This document shows positions 46,401 to 57,624 of a stretch of DNA of 64,000 nt, one piece after another. The notes under the pieces were generated by a model. The model worked only from the letters and a program-made list of their open reading frames with translations. It did not search any database and had not been told where the DNA came from. Every line of letters begins with the position of its first letter. The stretch's first letter is position 1. Source of the stretch: Isoetes taiwanensis (Eukaryota; Streptophyta; Lycopodiopsida; Isoetales; Isoetaceae); the NCBI GenBank assembly GCA_021234155.1, contig JAJEKV010000022.1, forward strand, positions 4,144,464 through 4,208,463, read 5' to 3'. The position numbers and the translations under genes were made by a program.

Positions 46401-49301
46401 TACAATCCTTGGTATTATGCATGATTATACGCTTATATTAAGGTGCCTTTTTCGCTATGATTTATCATTTGCCATTTCCCCATTGATTATTTATGCTTCA
46501 TTTCTCATGGTGCTCATAACCTTCTTTTTATTAGCTGCTAACTTCATTGGCAATTTAGCTGGTTATTTCGTGTTTCCTTGCTCCTCTAATCTCGATTATT
46601 CTACGTTCATTTTAGTCATTTGACATATTTATGTATTTTTGCTCAACCATTCTAGGTTGGTCCTTGCTTATTCCTATTTTGTTCCATTTTGTTTGTTTGT
46701 GGTCCTGGCCCTAGGATTTATATTTCTGAAGTTTCAGGCATCCTTAGTCGCCTTGTTTGTAAGCATGCTTTCTGATCTCATATCCAATATCCCAAGACAA
46801 GGGTTTACAACATGTTTTAGATAATTTATTTTTATTTTCATGAAAGCATATTCTCTTTGATTTCCATAGTTTAATTCTTGTAAGCATATTAGAGTAACTT
46901 GTCGCTTTATAGTTCAACATCTAGTTTACTTATGTGTGTACTAGCAAATTATCTCTTTCTCTTTGGCATCTTATGTATTTCGTTCATATTTTGATTTGTT
47001 TCCTGTGAGTTTCCATTTTATTCGATTTTCCTCGTTTGCCACAATCATGGCTCGATTGTTTCGCTTTCTACGTTTTATGTTTGCATGGTAGGAGGCATGT
47101 TTTAGTTCCATTGACTTTGTCCCCTTTATTTCATATTTTTTATGCTGGATTCGTAGAACCTCGGTGGATGGTGCCTTTGTCACCTTATATTACTCTTCGT
47201 TCTCCGACACGTTTTGTGTTTCAATCCGTTATTATGCCCATTGCCTTGTTCCCCTTTTGCCAATGCCGCAGCTTTATTTCTCCTTGGTCCTTATTGGTTT
47301 ATCTCGCTCATGAATTGCCACGCGTTCCCACATTCTGTCTCTCAGCATCACGTCTCTTTTATTCAGTCACCGCCTTTTGCATCTTGTCTTCTTGTGAATC
47401 ACATCTTGGTTTCACTCGGCCTTGAATTATTATGTCTTCGAGGGCTATCTTGCTCGCTCCTAAGAGATGAAGTTATTAACAAATTTCTATGGTTTTACTA
47501 GTATTTTTAGTTATGAAATGCTATCTCCTCGCTTTCTTTGATTTTGGTTGCGCTTTACAATTGTCACTATGGTTCATGGGTGCATAAGTCGATCTTTTGT
47601 TATGATATGGAGGTTTGTCTCATGATATCTTTTTCGTTATTCTAAGAGTCTCATCCTTCTCATTTTCTCCACCTTTTGTCTGTTTCTGCCTGCTTTGTCT
47701 ATTTTATCAAAGAAATCGCTTCTCCTATTGTTTTTGCAATATTATTATCTCTTTTATAGGGTTCAATTTGACATGGATATTCTTTCTTTGCTCTATCATT
47801 TTTGAGTTTTTCCTTCCTTTGAAAGGCATTCTAGTATTCCATGGTTGTATTGTTCTAGTTCTCATGAGCCTGTGTTTGAGATTACTTAACGGATATATTC
47901 TAGGTCTTTGTTTCCATCATTTCACGACCGCTAGTTAGATGCTCTTTGTTCAGATGTTCTAGTGTTCGCTTTGCGCGAATCATGTTTCTTAGGTCTATGC
48001 ATGCTTCTCCCCTTAATTTTCAGCTTCTTCATGGAGGTCTGGGGCCTATTCTTGCTTTTTTCCTCAAGCTTCTCATGGTTGCCCCGGCGCGGGCTTGTGC
48101 TAGACATTTGTATTATGCGCCTTTGCATCATGCGACATTAAGTATGTTGTCCTATATAATCATTCTTTTGTTCAATGATCCTTATCTCTTCCATTTCTTC
48201 ATCAAGTATTTGTCTGCTCTTTGTCCTTTCCTCGCTGTTTTCAAGGAGCCACCCCCTATGGACTTGTTAGACATTTGTATTATGTAAACTTTGTATCATA
48301 AGCACATTAAGGTTATTCCATGTACTCTATTCTTTGTTCATGATCCCTTTTATCTTTCCATTACTTTTCATTATGTTTGGTTCGCCTTTGTCCTTACTCA
48401 CATTTCTCCTTATTTCTTCACTTACCCTCTTTGAAACGCCTTGGTCCTTCTTGGAACGCCTTGATGTTTGCCTCCGCTTGTTCGCCTCGCCATATTTCTT
48501 TGCCTCTTAGTGCCATTTTATCGTGTTTTGTTCCTCGACTCGCTTTGCCTATCCTTTTGTTGTTATCCCAGCTTGCCTATTCTCAGTTCTGGCCATCCTT
48601 CTCTTTTCATTTTCTCACGCTATTGCTCCGCCTCTTTCCCTAGTTATCTTCTTTTGGCTAGTCCTTTGAGATAGGTTCCTCTTTCTATCATCCAACTTGT
48701 TTGTCTTCATAGACTCATCCTAGAAGCCATGGTTCTATTTGCTACAATAGAACCTACATTCCCTGGATGGGGACGCTTCTTTCTTCACATCTCCTCATTT
48801 ATTCATCCTCTCGTCTTGCCCCCACTCATAGCATGGCATCTGCTGCTCTCTCTTGAGCCTCCCCTTTATGTTTTCTCTTTGGCTCCTCAAGTTTCCTCCC
48901 ACTCCTCCCCTCTTGTGTCTTTGATGTTGTGGCTCAGAGCCTTCAGCTTTTTCTTTCACCCTAGATTTTGCGTGATTGTTTTGTGGTTGCCATAGTAGCG
49001 TGGGGTCGCTTCAACCATTTGTTTCTCAAAATCTAAGAAGGCGAAGTTCTTCTTCCCCGATGAGAAGCAATCACCGAAGTCTGCTCATCTTTGCATCACT
49101 AAGTGGCGGATAAAACCATCTTTTTATGTTGTATTCTTCGGGCTTCATCATGCTCGGCGATTGTCTAGTTTCTGAAAGATTAAAGTTCATATTTTCAAAT
49201 TTATCTATCCCTAGTGAGGATCCAATTGTACTCAATGTTTTACAAAGCTCAATGAGAACACCACTTCACTTGCCAACTTGTTTGTCTCATAGGACCCATC
49301 C
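43488..49301. mobile_element. insertion 2 in copy 3: pyrimidine-rich 5.8 kb unit
   Basis: Flanked by 11-base words differing at one position (taggatatgac / taggaaatgac), consistent with a target duplication of about 9-11 bases. It begins ggttctgcgacaaag and ends cccatcc(ta). A second copy of the beginning lies at 48,731 (ggttctatttgctacaat), with similarity continuing to about 48,905. Just before it lies a second copy of the ending (ccaacttgtttgtctt...actcatccta, 48,692-48,722). The unit thus looks like a long element (43,488-48,722) and a short relative (48,731-49,301) in tandem. The plus strand is strikingly T/C-rich throughout. The many open frames encode hydrophobic Phe/Ser/Leu strings with no domain and are probably not genes. 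No pol motif was seen on either strand. Confidence 0.5.
48101..48371 (+). repeat. tandem duplication inside the pyrimidine-rich unit
   Basis: 'tagacatttgtattatg' and the following roughly 100 bases (48,101-48,205) recur at 48,266-48,371 with indels, a period of about 165 bases. Confidence 0.75.
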
Positions 49302-49510
49302 TAGGAAATGACAACTTAGGATGTATAGTTAAGCATTTCATAGAAACAAAACCTTCACTAACAACAATTTGACATTAGAATCCAACCTGAGAAAGCAAAT
49401 ATGCAATTTATTGTGCTTCTTTTCTGGCTGCTTCAATCTTTGAGAGGTGATAATTCACTCTTGAGGTAAGAGGTAGAGAGAAACATAAGAATACAATAGT
49501 TTATAGTGTT
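49302..49510 (+). repeat. conserved 3' flank of BTB segment, copy 3, third part
   Basis: Matches 2,378-2,575, including 'gcaaatatgcaatttattgt' near 49,397. It ends in tagtttatagtgtt (49,497-49,510), the left target copy of the next insertion. Confidence 0.8.
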
Positions 49511-49732
49511 CTTCCTTGAAGGATGATATCAAAAGTGTCATTTGGGAACAATATCTTCAGATTCCCACCTACTCATAGCAAACAGCTTGTGCCTTCATGG
49601 TGATCTCAGATTCTCCGCTTTCTATGTTATGTATGTGGTGGTAGTGTTGCTCTAGTGGATATCTTCTCCACTAGGTTTTGAGTCCCCCATGGTATTCTTT
49701 TGAGTAATAAAGGTCCATCGCTCATCAAAAAA
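49511..49732 (+). mobile_element. insertion 3 in copy 3: poly(A)-tailed retroposon (SINE or truncated LINE)
   Basis: 222 bases ending in an A6 tail (49,727-49,732). It is flanked by tagtttatagtgtt (49,497-49,510) and tagtttagtgtt (49,733-49,744), a target duplication of the length made by LINE machinery. The uninterrupted site is seen in copy 1 at about 2,560-2,575. The 3' end 'gagtaataaaggtccatc' before 'gctcatc' and the A-tail resembles plant LINE 3' ends. 'ggttttgagtccc' (49,673) resembles a pol III B box but is far from the 5' end, which favours a 5'-truncated LINE over a complete SINE. Confidence 0.75.
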
Positions 49733-49818
49733 TAGTTTAGTGTTACTATAAATTATGATTGCCTTGTCAACTACCTTATATTTGCCTCGCTTAATATTTT
49801 TAACATGAAAAATAGTAC
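49733..49818 (+). repeat. conserved 3' flank of BTB segment, copy 3, fourth part
   Basis: Matches 2,566-2,645 ('ataaattatgattgccttgt', 'aacatgaaaaatagtaca'). Confidence 0.8.
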
Positions 49819-50395
49819 ATTAACCGAAGTTGTATCAAGAGTTACGTGATGCCGTGACTCGGGCTCTTCTTCTGGTATTAGAGAGAAAGGAATCTTGATT
49901 GCAGATTAAAAGCCATTGAGACGAGCTCATGTGGACCGGGAAGCCGTGATAAAGGCGTGGATCGAATGGTTTAGATCCGGTGATAGATGTTTCACTTCTT
50001 TTTTCGGGGTCAGCTAAGAGAAGGCTGCATGATGGCCTTCTATTAAGTCCCTTATCTTGTTCGACATGGGTCGAGTGTTCGACCAGTCCAATTGAAGCAA
50101 AGATTCCATGACCACTTTCTCATTCTTTTCCAGACATCGCTTGTCTTTCGTGAGGATATTCAATCAGCAGCCTTGTCAAAGGTCCACCCCATTGTATCAC
50201 CGAAAGGCCAAGGCACACCTAGAATCGTATTATCACCATCAATGACTTACATCCACCGCTTCTTTAAAAAGGACAAGTGCCTGTGCCTGATGGTTTTCCC
50301 AAGAGAATTTTTCCAGAATATTGGGACTGGTTGGGTTATGACTTACAGCATGCTCGCGGAGTCAGAGGTTCAAGTCACATAAGATCTCAAGACTA
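49819..50395. mobile_element. insertion 4 in copy 3 (about 0.58 kb)
   Basis: Not present at the same site in copies 1 and 2. The plus strand reads in broken frames with coding-like character (e.g. PEYWDWLGYDLQHA near 50,320, and frame 50,092-50,382), but no family was recognised. It looks like a fragment of a larger element. No clear terminal repeats. Confidence 0.45.
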
Positions 50396-50603
50396 TGGTG
50401 TGTTTCCACATCACAATTAAAAGCATAGAATGGGAGAATTGATCATCTCTGTATGGATGATATCACATACTCAATCTTCTTATGAGAGTTACCTAAAGAA
50501 ATCTACATTCACAGATCAAAAAATACAATACATCTTCCACCAACAAATGAAGTTTATCCCATAAATGGTCACATGAATTTAATTCAAACATATGAAAGCA
50601 ATA
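50396..50603 (+). repeat. conserved 3' flank of BTB segment, copy 3, last part
   Basis: Matches 2,655-2,835 ('acatcacaattaaaagcata', 'tcaaaaaatacaatacatct'). Similarity ends abruptly after 'catatgaaagcaa' at about 50,603, about 330 bases earlier than in copies 1 and 2. Confidence 0.75.
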
Positions 50604-51310
50604 AGGTGTCATACACGAGGGTTGCCCACTATGGACCTGAGGGTGAAGTGGTTTTAAATCATAGTTCAAGTCATGTTTTGACAATCAACTAAAATTGCTA
50701 CTCAAGACAATAGAATACTTGATACCTCTGATACAACATAAGAAACAATGTATGAAGCTCTGCATGGATTCACATGAATGCTAATACCCATCATTGAGTT
50801 TCAAGAGGCTCAAATCTCCATGAATTTTGGAATCCACTGCATATGGCTTTGAGAGGACCTCCTATAACGGTTAGTTTGATAGAAATGTTTTTGGCAAGTA
50901 ATCTGTGGATTTCGCGATTCCCAAAGCTCTCAAACATTTCTCTCATTTTCTAGAACGAGCTTCCATGCAATAAATTGCTACCAGCCTTAGAGAAATCCCA
51001 TGCACCTAAAGCTTGATCCTTGCCCTATTAGTTACCTCGGTTGAAATTATCCGATCCAAAACGCATCTAGACCGCCTGGGCGATAGGGAACAACGGGTTG
51101 GGAACAATCACCAACATAAGCAAGGGTTTGCCTCCTAGATGCAACCCAAAAACAATAACGTTGCATTTCATAGCATTTGGGTGGATTTGCACTTTTGTTG
51201 ATCCAATTTTTACCCATGAACAAAATAAGGTTCCAACACACATGAAATTAAAATGTCACGTGGCTCTCTACATTAAAGGTTTGAACATGGCAATATTATA
51301 ATTACTTTGA
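50604..51310. other. nothing recognised
   Basis: No motif-bearing open frame and no repeat noticed. Confidence 0.4.
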
Positions 51311-51320
51311 AATCACTCTT

Positions 51321-51490
51321 AAGAATGAGAATGAGAATGAGAATGAGAATGATTTTTATCGGTCTAATCGAGGCCACCGCCCATGGGACCCATTAGCGAG
51401 CGCAAAGCAAACTTATTACCGTCCGGTTGTTCTCACCCGGGCGGGTTTCGAGGGAAAACCGTGGCGAATAAGAATGCCGCCAAACCGCAT
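51321..51490 (+). repeat. dispersed repeat family R, copy iv
   Basis: Starts with a (GAATGA)n tract (51,321-51,352), followed by 'atcggtctaatcgaggcc' and 'catgggacccat'. This arrangement resembles 35,160-35,290 (purine tract, then 'cagtctcatcggag' and 'catgggatccat'). More diverged than copies i and iii. Confidence 0.45.
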
Positions 51491-51984
51491 AGCATACATC
51501 AATGTGTATATACATGCCGGGCGGTGTGCCCGGTGATTATGCTGATCTCGCATGTCCATAACCTCTGGCAGCGATCCCAGCACTGCATGTCGCGGCTCAC
51601 GTCACATGTACGGCTGGCCGCTCACTAACCCCGATAGCGCCAGTCCAATTTGACTAAGGCCGGGCAACTTTGAAGGGTATGAGATTCATCCCCTCAATGA
51701 CTCCCATTTGGCAAAGATTGACAGAGCCCTCGCCCCGGCGTGGCTCACCAACCATCCGCCCGCCTCAATTCAAGATGATGTGCCCCTCAGGCTAATGGAG
51801 GCAATGAGTCCGGGCTGCTTCATGGGCAAGTGGGTAATGTGAGGGTGCATTGCGGGCCTCGCTCCAATGTGGGATTTATGTGGCTACCGATAGTGTGTCA
51901 TCGTCTTTGACATGTTCAAGGGCATTATATCCCAAAGCTTCTGTCAGAGAAGCAAGCCGCCAAGATATTGCCTCAAGCTATGGC

Positions 51985-52110
51985 GATCTAGTTCTGCTTG
52001 CATATGTATGCACCTCGTGTTCTCGCACATTCCATCTAACCATTGAGCTCTTTTCCTCCAAAGAAGCCTTTGAGGTTGCCTCATTGCCATGATATTATGT
52101 TTCCAGTTTA
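51985..52110 (-). pseudogene. possible LINE relic
   Basis: On the minus strand, the frame 51,944-52,180 includes LLWRKRAQWLDGMCENTR followed by a His/Gln-containing stretch. It resembles the segment just before the reverse transcriptase of plant L1-type LINEs, where a WRxKSRxxWLxxGDxNTxFFH pattern is usual. Several key residues differ, and no reverse transcriptase motif was found beyond it, so this is tentative. Confidence 0.3.
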
Positions 52111-52180
52111 GGGAGACTTGCACGCCCATATTGACCACCTTCTGAAATAATAATGTGCTTATCATGGGCTCAAGAGGCAA

Positions 52181-54460
52181 GAATCCCGCTTCCGCAGAGA
52201 ATTTGATATGGACCTGCGGACTTCACCCCTAAAATGTACTAAGAAGGCTTCTCTCGACCTCGCTTCCAAGTCATTCTGCAGTGTAAGTGATACTACTGGG
52301 CCTCTATACTTCCACCCCAGATAAAAAGGACAGTTCTACTAAGACCTTGAACAGGTGACTGATGGGCCCAATCATACAACTCCGCTTCATGACTATTGTT
52401 TCAGCATTGCATATAGTGCCTTCCAAACACAATACCAGCTTCCATGGATGTGTCCTGCTGCATAGTAGAAGGAAACCCACTCCCAAATACTTGTGTGGAT
52501 GCAACTTCCACATTCCTCGCCTTGGTAACCCAAGGAGGGGACCTCGCTGATGTGAAGATGATATGAAACCACCTTAGTCTTGGCTGCTGACGCCAGCATA
52601 TCACGCCAAGGTATCGTGTCCAGGCATCGGTGATGTCGGGCATCATCAAAGATAAGAAGAGTTTGGGGATATAAACTTGATTTCTATTTAACCTCGCTCA
52701 GATGAGAGGCCACATTAATAATAAGCCTTTTAGTTCATCTTTGAATATTGAACATATATTTTAGGGGAAAAAAATTATCAAAATGCCTCTATATTTTAAA
52801 AAATTACCAAATATCCCTAAAATGGAGTGTTGGCTAAAATGGAAATAACTTTATGACTGATCAAAACATGAAAGTGCCTTCACAAAACTTATAGATGATA
52901 GTGAGATCCGCTTAAGGACAAGACAACCATAAAACGGTTGGAATCTTCAAGTTATGCCGCTTAAATAATGTGGTTTTAAAACAACTCAAAAGAAATTTAG
53001 TGTGAGAATCATTAAGAGATCTAAAATAGATGGAACATGACTTGGGATCCCATGTAGAGGCACTCGTATAAGCGTAAGCAGCTGTAAAACAACAAATCAT
53101 GGTGCCTTATGCCCCGCAAATCCCTTGGTCTTCATGAATTTTACATGTTCCATGGTTTTCATCAATCGCAACCTAATGATTCCCCAATCAATCAACTCAC
53201 CTCAAAATGAAGAAATATCATCCAAATGAAGTTATGTACTTACACTTGGCATTGGGATTCTCATGTTCCTCAAAGGTTGTGGGCAACATCGGCATCATTA
53301 AATGGGCAAATAAAAGCTTCAGCTACCGTAAGTGCTGATGCATGATTGAAACATGACAACCCATTTTGGGTATAGATTGAACCCATTTGCTTGTGACCTA
53401 TGCAACATTTCCATTCACATCATCAAATATATTTCTCCTTCCCATGCGCTTCTAAACACAACCATCTTTTATAATGCCTCTATAGCTCCAGAGAATTGCT
53501 ATGTTCATTCCACAAGGCAAATTGAAGTGGGTGTATTGCTCTCATGAGATGTCTATGTACTATTGTAGCAAGAGGTGAACCTTCTCACGTAGTCAATTTC
53601 CAACCTGCCTTTATTTATAAATAGAAATATACCACTTCATCAATGGACTCAATGGCTACAGATTATTCTTCACCAGAAGATTCTCTTACAATATCACTAT
53701 CACATCTTTATTTGAAATGACCTTCCCAATAGGCCACATGAAGTTTCATTTGACCAAACAATTTGAAATAGCTGCCCAGTGGTCCTCTTAGTAATAAATA
53801 GAGAGCATGCTTGACAGCTTCCCATCATTGCATATCTTACATGGCCGACCTATTTATTCTATGCACATGTCCTTGGTTTATGGACATTCCTAAATGGCTA
53901 ACTATAACTACACATCTTTCTAGATAGGTCTACGAGTTCATGGACAATTAAAAGAGAGAAATCAATGCATATGTGGACGTCTATTGATGACAACATTTGG
54001 ATCTTCCTAAATGTCTCAGAATACATGCCCCTTGAAATGCAAAGCTTTTCCATAACTATGAACAACGCCCATAGCTTGTTCAATATTTGATATTGACTTT
54101 ATATACCCTTGCATCTCAATGAGTAGTCGTGGAATGCACATCACAGTTCTCTATGTACTTTTACATCTTCAATGATGATATCCGCTAGCTCCATTTCACA
54201 CAAGCATCTTCTTATAATCAACATCAAATGACAATACCTTGACAAAGAACAATAAGATGTCAGAACTTAGGGACCCAGATAATGATTGATGCAATAAACA
54301 CATATGAAGTTCCCGCTCAAAACAAAGTAACCACTGCCATCACATATTCAAGAACTTTACATTTCTAAAGGACTTCAAGGAAACTAGCCATGTTCGTGAA
54401 AAAGGACAATGCATAAACATAAACGCAGAAGATAGTCGTCACGTCCAATACTTCCTGCAG
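52181..54460. other. mostly AT-rich, nothing recognised
   Basis: Short frames on both strands at 52,300-52,650 have coding-like composition but no recognised family. 52,690-54,460 shows nothing. Confidence 0.4.
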
Positions 54461-54689
54461 TTGATCAAGAACTTCAATTTGCGCTCTTTACCTAGATCTC
54501 GTGAATATATCTTGAAGAACTTGTATGGCAAAAATATCTCATACTTTGTTGTCTCTTCCGGCCTTAAACCGGTTACACCGACTCGGAATTTGGTCCATTG
54601 TTTTTTACTTAGACGGCAAGGTTTTATGCCAAAACACCAAATGGCCCCAGTCCACGCTGCCCGCTTTTATCCGGATTTGCACAAAGAGA

Positions 54690-55300
54690 TGGTTTTGGCA
54701 AAATCCCACCTGCGGCTTTTCCGACACTTTTCGCTTTTTGTCAACGGTCCTTTTTTCAAGTTGTTTTACCGAACTTTTCTGGACGGTACTTTTTTTCGAT
54801 CAGAAGTTTTTTGAAGGAGCTATAATGTTGTTTGTCTCAAATAACATGCTTAGGATTTAGATATTACTACAGGTTAAAAATAATATTACAACATCAAAAT
54901 CAAGGTTTCAAAAATTACATGTTGTTTAATAAAATACCACATGCTTATTCTAGCTTTCATTGTAGATTTAGATATTACTACGTTAAAAATAATATTACAA
55001 CATCAAAATCGATGGTTTTTAAAAAATACATGTTGTTTAATAAAAATACCACATGCGCCATTAAATCTAGCTATTGTTGTTAATGCTACCAACTATTGTT
55101 TTTCAAAAATAAGGACATGTAAAAAACATTATTATGACAATACAGAAAAGCCAGGTGCTGTTTGAAGTGTTTTAACCAATGAAATATTAACACGCAAGGC
55201 ATGTTTTTAAATAAAAACTCATTATTTTTATTAATGAAATATCAACACGTGGCACATTGAAATATCAACACGTGGCACATTAAAAGCCATGTACCAAAAT
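54690..55300 (+). repeat. dispersed repeat family R, copy ii
   Basis: Matches the minus strand of 3,890-4,480 in order: 'gtcaacggtcctttttt' (54,739), 'cagaagttttttgaag' (54,801), 'aataaggacatgtaaaaa' (55,109) and units with 'caacacgtggcacatt' (55,240 and 55,264). It includes a tandem duplication of about 111 bases ('tagatattactac...catgttgtttaataaa', 54,853 and 54,965). The 117-codon frame at 54,461-54,814 overlaps it and is not a recognised protein. Confidence 0.6.
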
Positions 55301-56300
55301 CAATATATCATGAATTGCTTAATTTAAAATAAAATGCCTTTTTGGGAATCGAACTCCAAACAAGTCCATAAAGCATAATATTATTTATTTGTAATCCAAA
55401 TTTTAAAATTCTATCACCGACAGGATAATGGGAAGATAAGGCTTGTTAATAATATCTTTGGATTTTAAGTGGATTATTGTTTGTGAGAAAGTTCGTAACG
55501 TTAACACCCGGAAATATAACAATGCCAATGGATTTACTTTTTCAAAACATTAAAATCTTCACAAAGACTATTATTATTGCAAAGGCCTTTAGTAAGTTTT
55601 CAAATCTTGATGGTTTGCTCTATTATATTACAACCGCACGGTTGAAATGGATTGTTTCTCCACTGCTTGTGAGCATTTGATTTTACACGCATCCGCGTCG
55701 CAATGCAATAGTAATGCCGGCAACATTTTCTTCTCCTCGTGAATCCCATTAAAGAAAGTACATATGAACATGATTGAAATCTCAAATTGAGCAAAAACAA
55801 ATGCTACATGTACCGATGTTTTTAGACGCTTTAGTCTTCAAATTTAGGAGCATCATTTTTAATTTCGCTCCATCCATTTCTTCGGCCGATCGATTGAAGA
55901 GCAAGGGCGGTTCTCGCAAAACAAAGTTAACAAGTAAGTGAGAGCACGTAAGAATGGCGTAAACGTGAATGCAAAATCCAAAGAAGATTACTTGCCTTCA
56001 CTCTCCATCGCCTAAAATTGGGTCGGACTTAGCTTTGTCGAAAAGACTTAACAAATTAGTAGTAGGCTAAACAAATCTATGCGCCTAAATAGAGCAATCT
56101 ACTAGTATATTAGCATTATAGTTTACCGAGCCTGTAATCACAACCCGCTCAGAGGAACAAATCTAAGCATAAAAAATATTTGATTGCTGGACGTAACGAA
56201 GTTGAGTAGTCTCCGCCCCATTAAATGAATCGACTATAAATGCCTGTGTAAATACTCGGCATGCCCTAAGTATGTAACTCCAAATTATCTATAGATCGAC
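55301..56300. other. nothing recognised
   Basis: AT-rich DNA; the frames 55,477-55,680 and 55,600-55,800 have no motif. Confidence 0.4.
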
Positions 56301-56370
56301 CCTCTCATATATGTGCAAACTAGAATCGATCATCCGAGCCATCTGGATCACCATTCTGGGGAGGGACGAG

Positions 56371-56485
56371 CCTATATAGGGCTCCTTTCCCCTTCAAACA
56401 CCTGCTATCTGGGCCTCTCAAGCTACAGCCTTCCTTCCTTCTCCGAGCTCACCGGGCCGGACATTGCTTTTTTTCCAAGGTTAGT
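56371..56485 (+). promoter_or_regulatory. possible promoter and 5' leader
   Basis: A TATA-like box cctatatagg (56,371-56,380) is followed by a C/T-rich stretch and then ccaaggttagtt (56,475), which has the form of a splice donor. The arrangement would suit a promoter with a leader intron or a retroelement LTR, but no downstream coding frame was identified. Low certainty. Confidence 0.25.
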
Positions 56486-56557
56486 TCACTCTGGCATTTA
56501 CCATAATACCAATCTTTTGCATTACTCATCATGTCACCCTTTCATATGTTGTTTTTT

Positions 56558-56706
56558 ATTCCACCCTGAGGGTGATGCCATTTTACCCACCCTGAGGGTG
56601 ACAAGCATTTCTTCCTGAGGGTGATGCTATTTGTTCCACCTTGAGGTGATAAGCATTTTTCCACCTTGAGGGTGATGCTATTTACTTCCACCTTGAGGTG
56701 ACATTA
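56558..56706 (+). repeat. minisatellite with CCACCTTGAGGGTGATG units
   Basis: About six diverged units of 20-30 bases, each centred on 'ccctgagggtga' or 'ccaccttgaggtga' with a T-rich spacer. Confidence 0.9.
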
Positions 56707-57430
56707 CTTCCCTCTTTTTTTTGATTTCAATCTGCTGGGTGATGTTTCTTTTCCTTCTGTGTCAGATTGCTCTAATTTGCCTTTCCTAGGGTTGGTGGTA
56801 TAAGCATCTTTGTCCATGCCATGCATGTTAGTTCTAACCATTTCCGTATTTTTTGGGGTTCTTTGAGTTGCTGTGCATTTTTGGCGGTCATGGGGATCCT
56901 CGCTGGACTTCGCCGCATTGACATGTCTCCCTTCGCTCTCCGGCCGCTTCATCTTATGGGTCAGAGCAGCTGTGTTTGCCGCGACATCATCTTCTCCGTT
57001 CTCCAGTAAATACATCTGGCTTCGCCGCCCTTCCGGGGTCCTGCTCTTTGGTTCACACCTCCATCTTCACAGGCGTTTCCAGCATCACATTCAGGTTGTT
57101 ACAATTTCATTTTCTCAGTTTCTCGAAACCCGAAGGCGGGTTTTTATCCCGTGAGAAGTTGTCGCCATTGCCCTTCTATGTTGCCTCGTAATACTTTTTA
57201 TGGTCCTGACGTCAAGTTTTGTGTCTATTAAGTAGTCCCTTCCTGTAATCCAATACCGTGATGTACGCACTGGGAAGTATCACATGCTGTTCCAACTGCT
57301 AAGCACGCCCCGCCAGCCTGCATTCCTCAGCCAAGCATGCACCCATCACCAAGAAATCAATGCAGCCCAATCAAGAGGGAGGGAAATGACGGCAATGCGA
57401 TACGCACTTTAGGATTGACAAGATTTTAAC
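56707..57430. other. pyrimidine-leaning DNA, no gene recognised
   Basis: Open frames 56,821-57,009 and 56,873-57,154 overlap in different registers and show no family motif. Base composition resembles the 43.5-49.3 kb unit. Confidence 0.35.
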
Positions 57431-57624
57431 AAGAAAAACGAAAAGGGGAAGAGCTATTTGGGAACCAAAGGACATCACGATTTGCATGCGCTTCAAGAAA
57501 GGGGGAAGAGCTACGCTTGGGAACCCAAAGGGACATTGCCGATTTGTACGCGCTTTCAAGAAAGCGGAAGAGCTTAGGGTTTGGGGAACCCAAAGGGGAC
57601 ATTGCCGGATTTTACGCGCTTCAG
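57431..57624 (+). repeat. tandem repeat, unit about 62-66 bases
   Basis: Three diverged units containing 'ggggaagagct', 'gggaacccaaa', 'ggacattgccgattt' and 'acgcgcttc' at about 57,440-57,493, 57,494-57,558 and 57,559-57,624. Confidence 0.9.

Noticed and set aside
43700-48700. Series of hydrophobic, membrane-protein-like open frames
   Set aside because: They reflect T/C-rich composition (Phe, Ser, Leu codons); none has a motif or a partner in adjacent frames.
54461-54860. Overlapping 117- and 111-codon frames
   Set aside because: They overlap repeat family R, lack motifs and are not open in the other copy near 4.4 kb.
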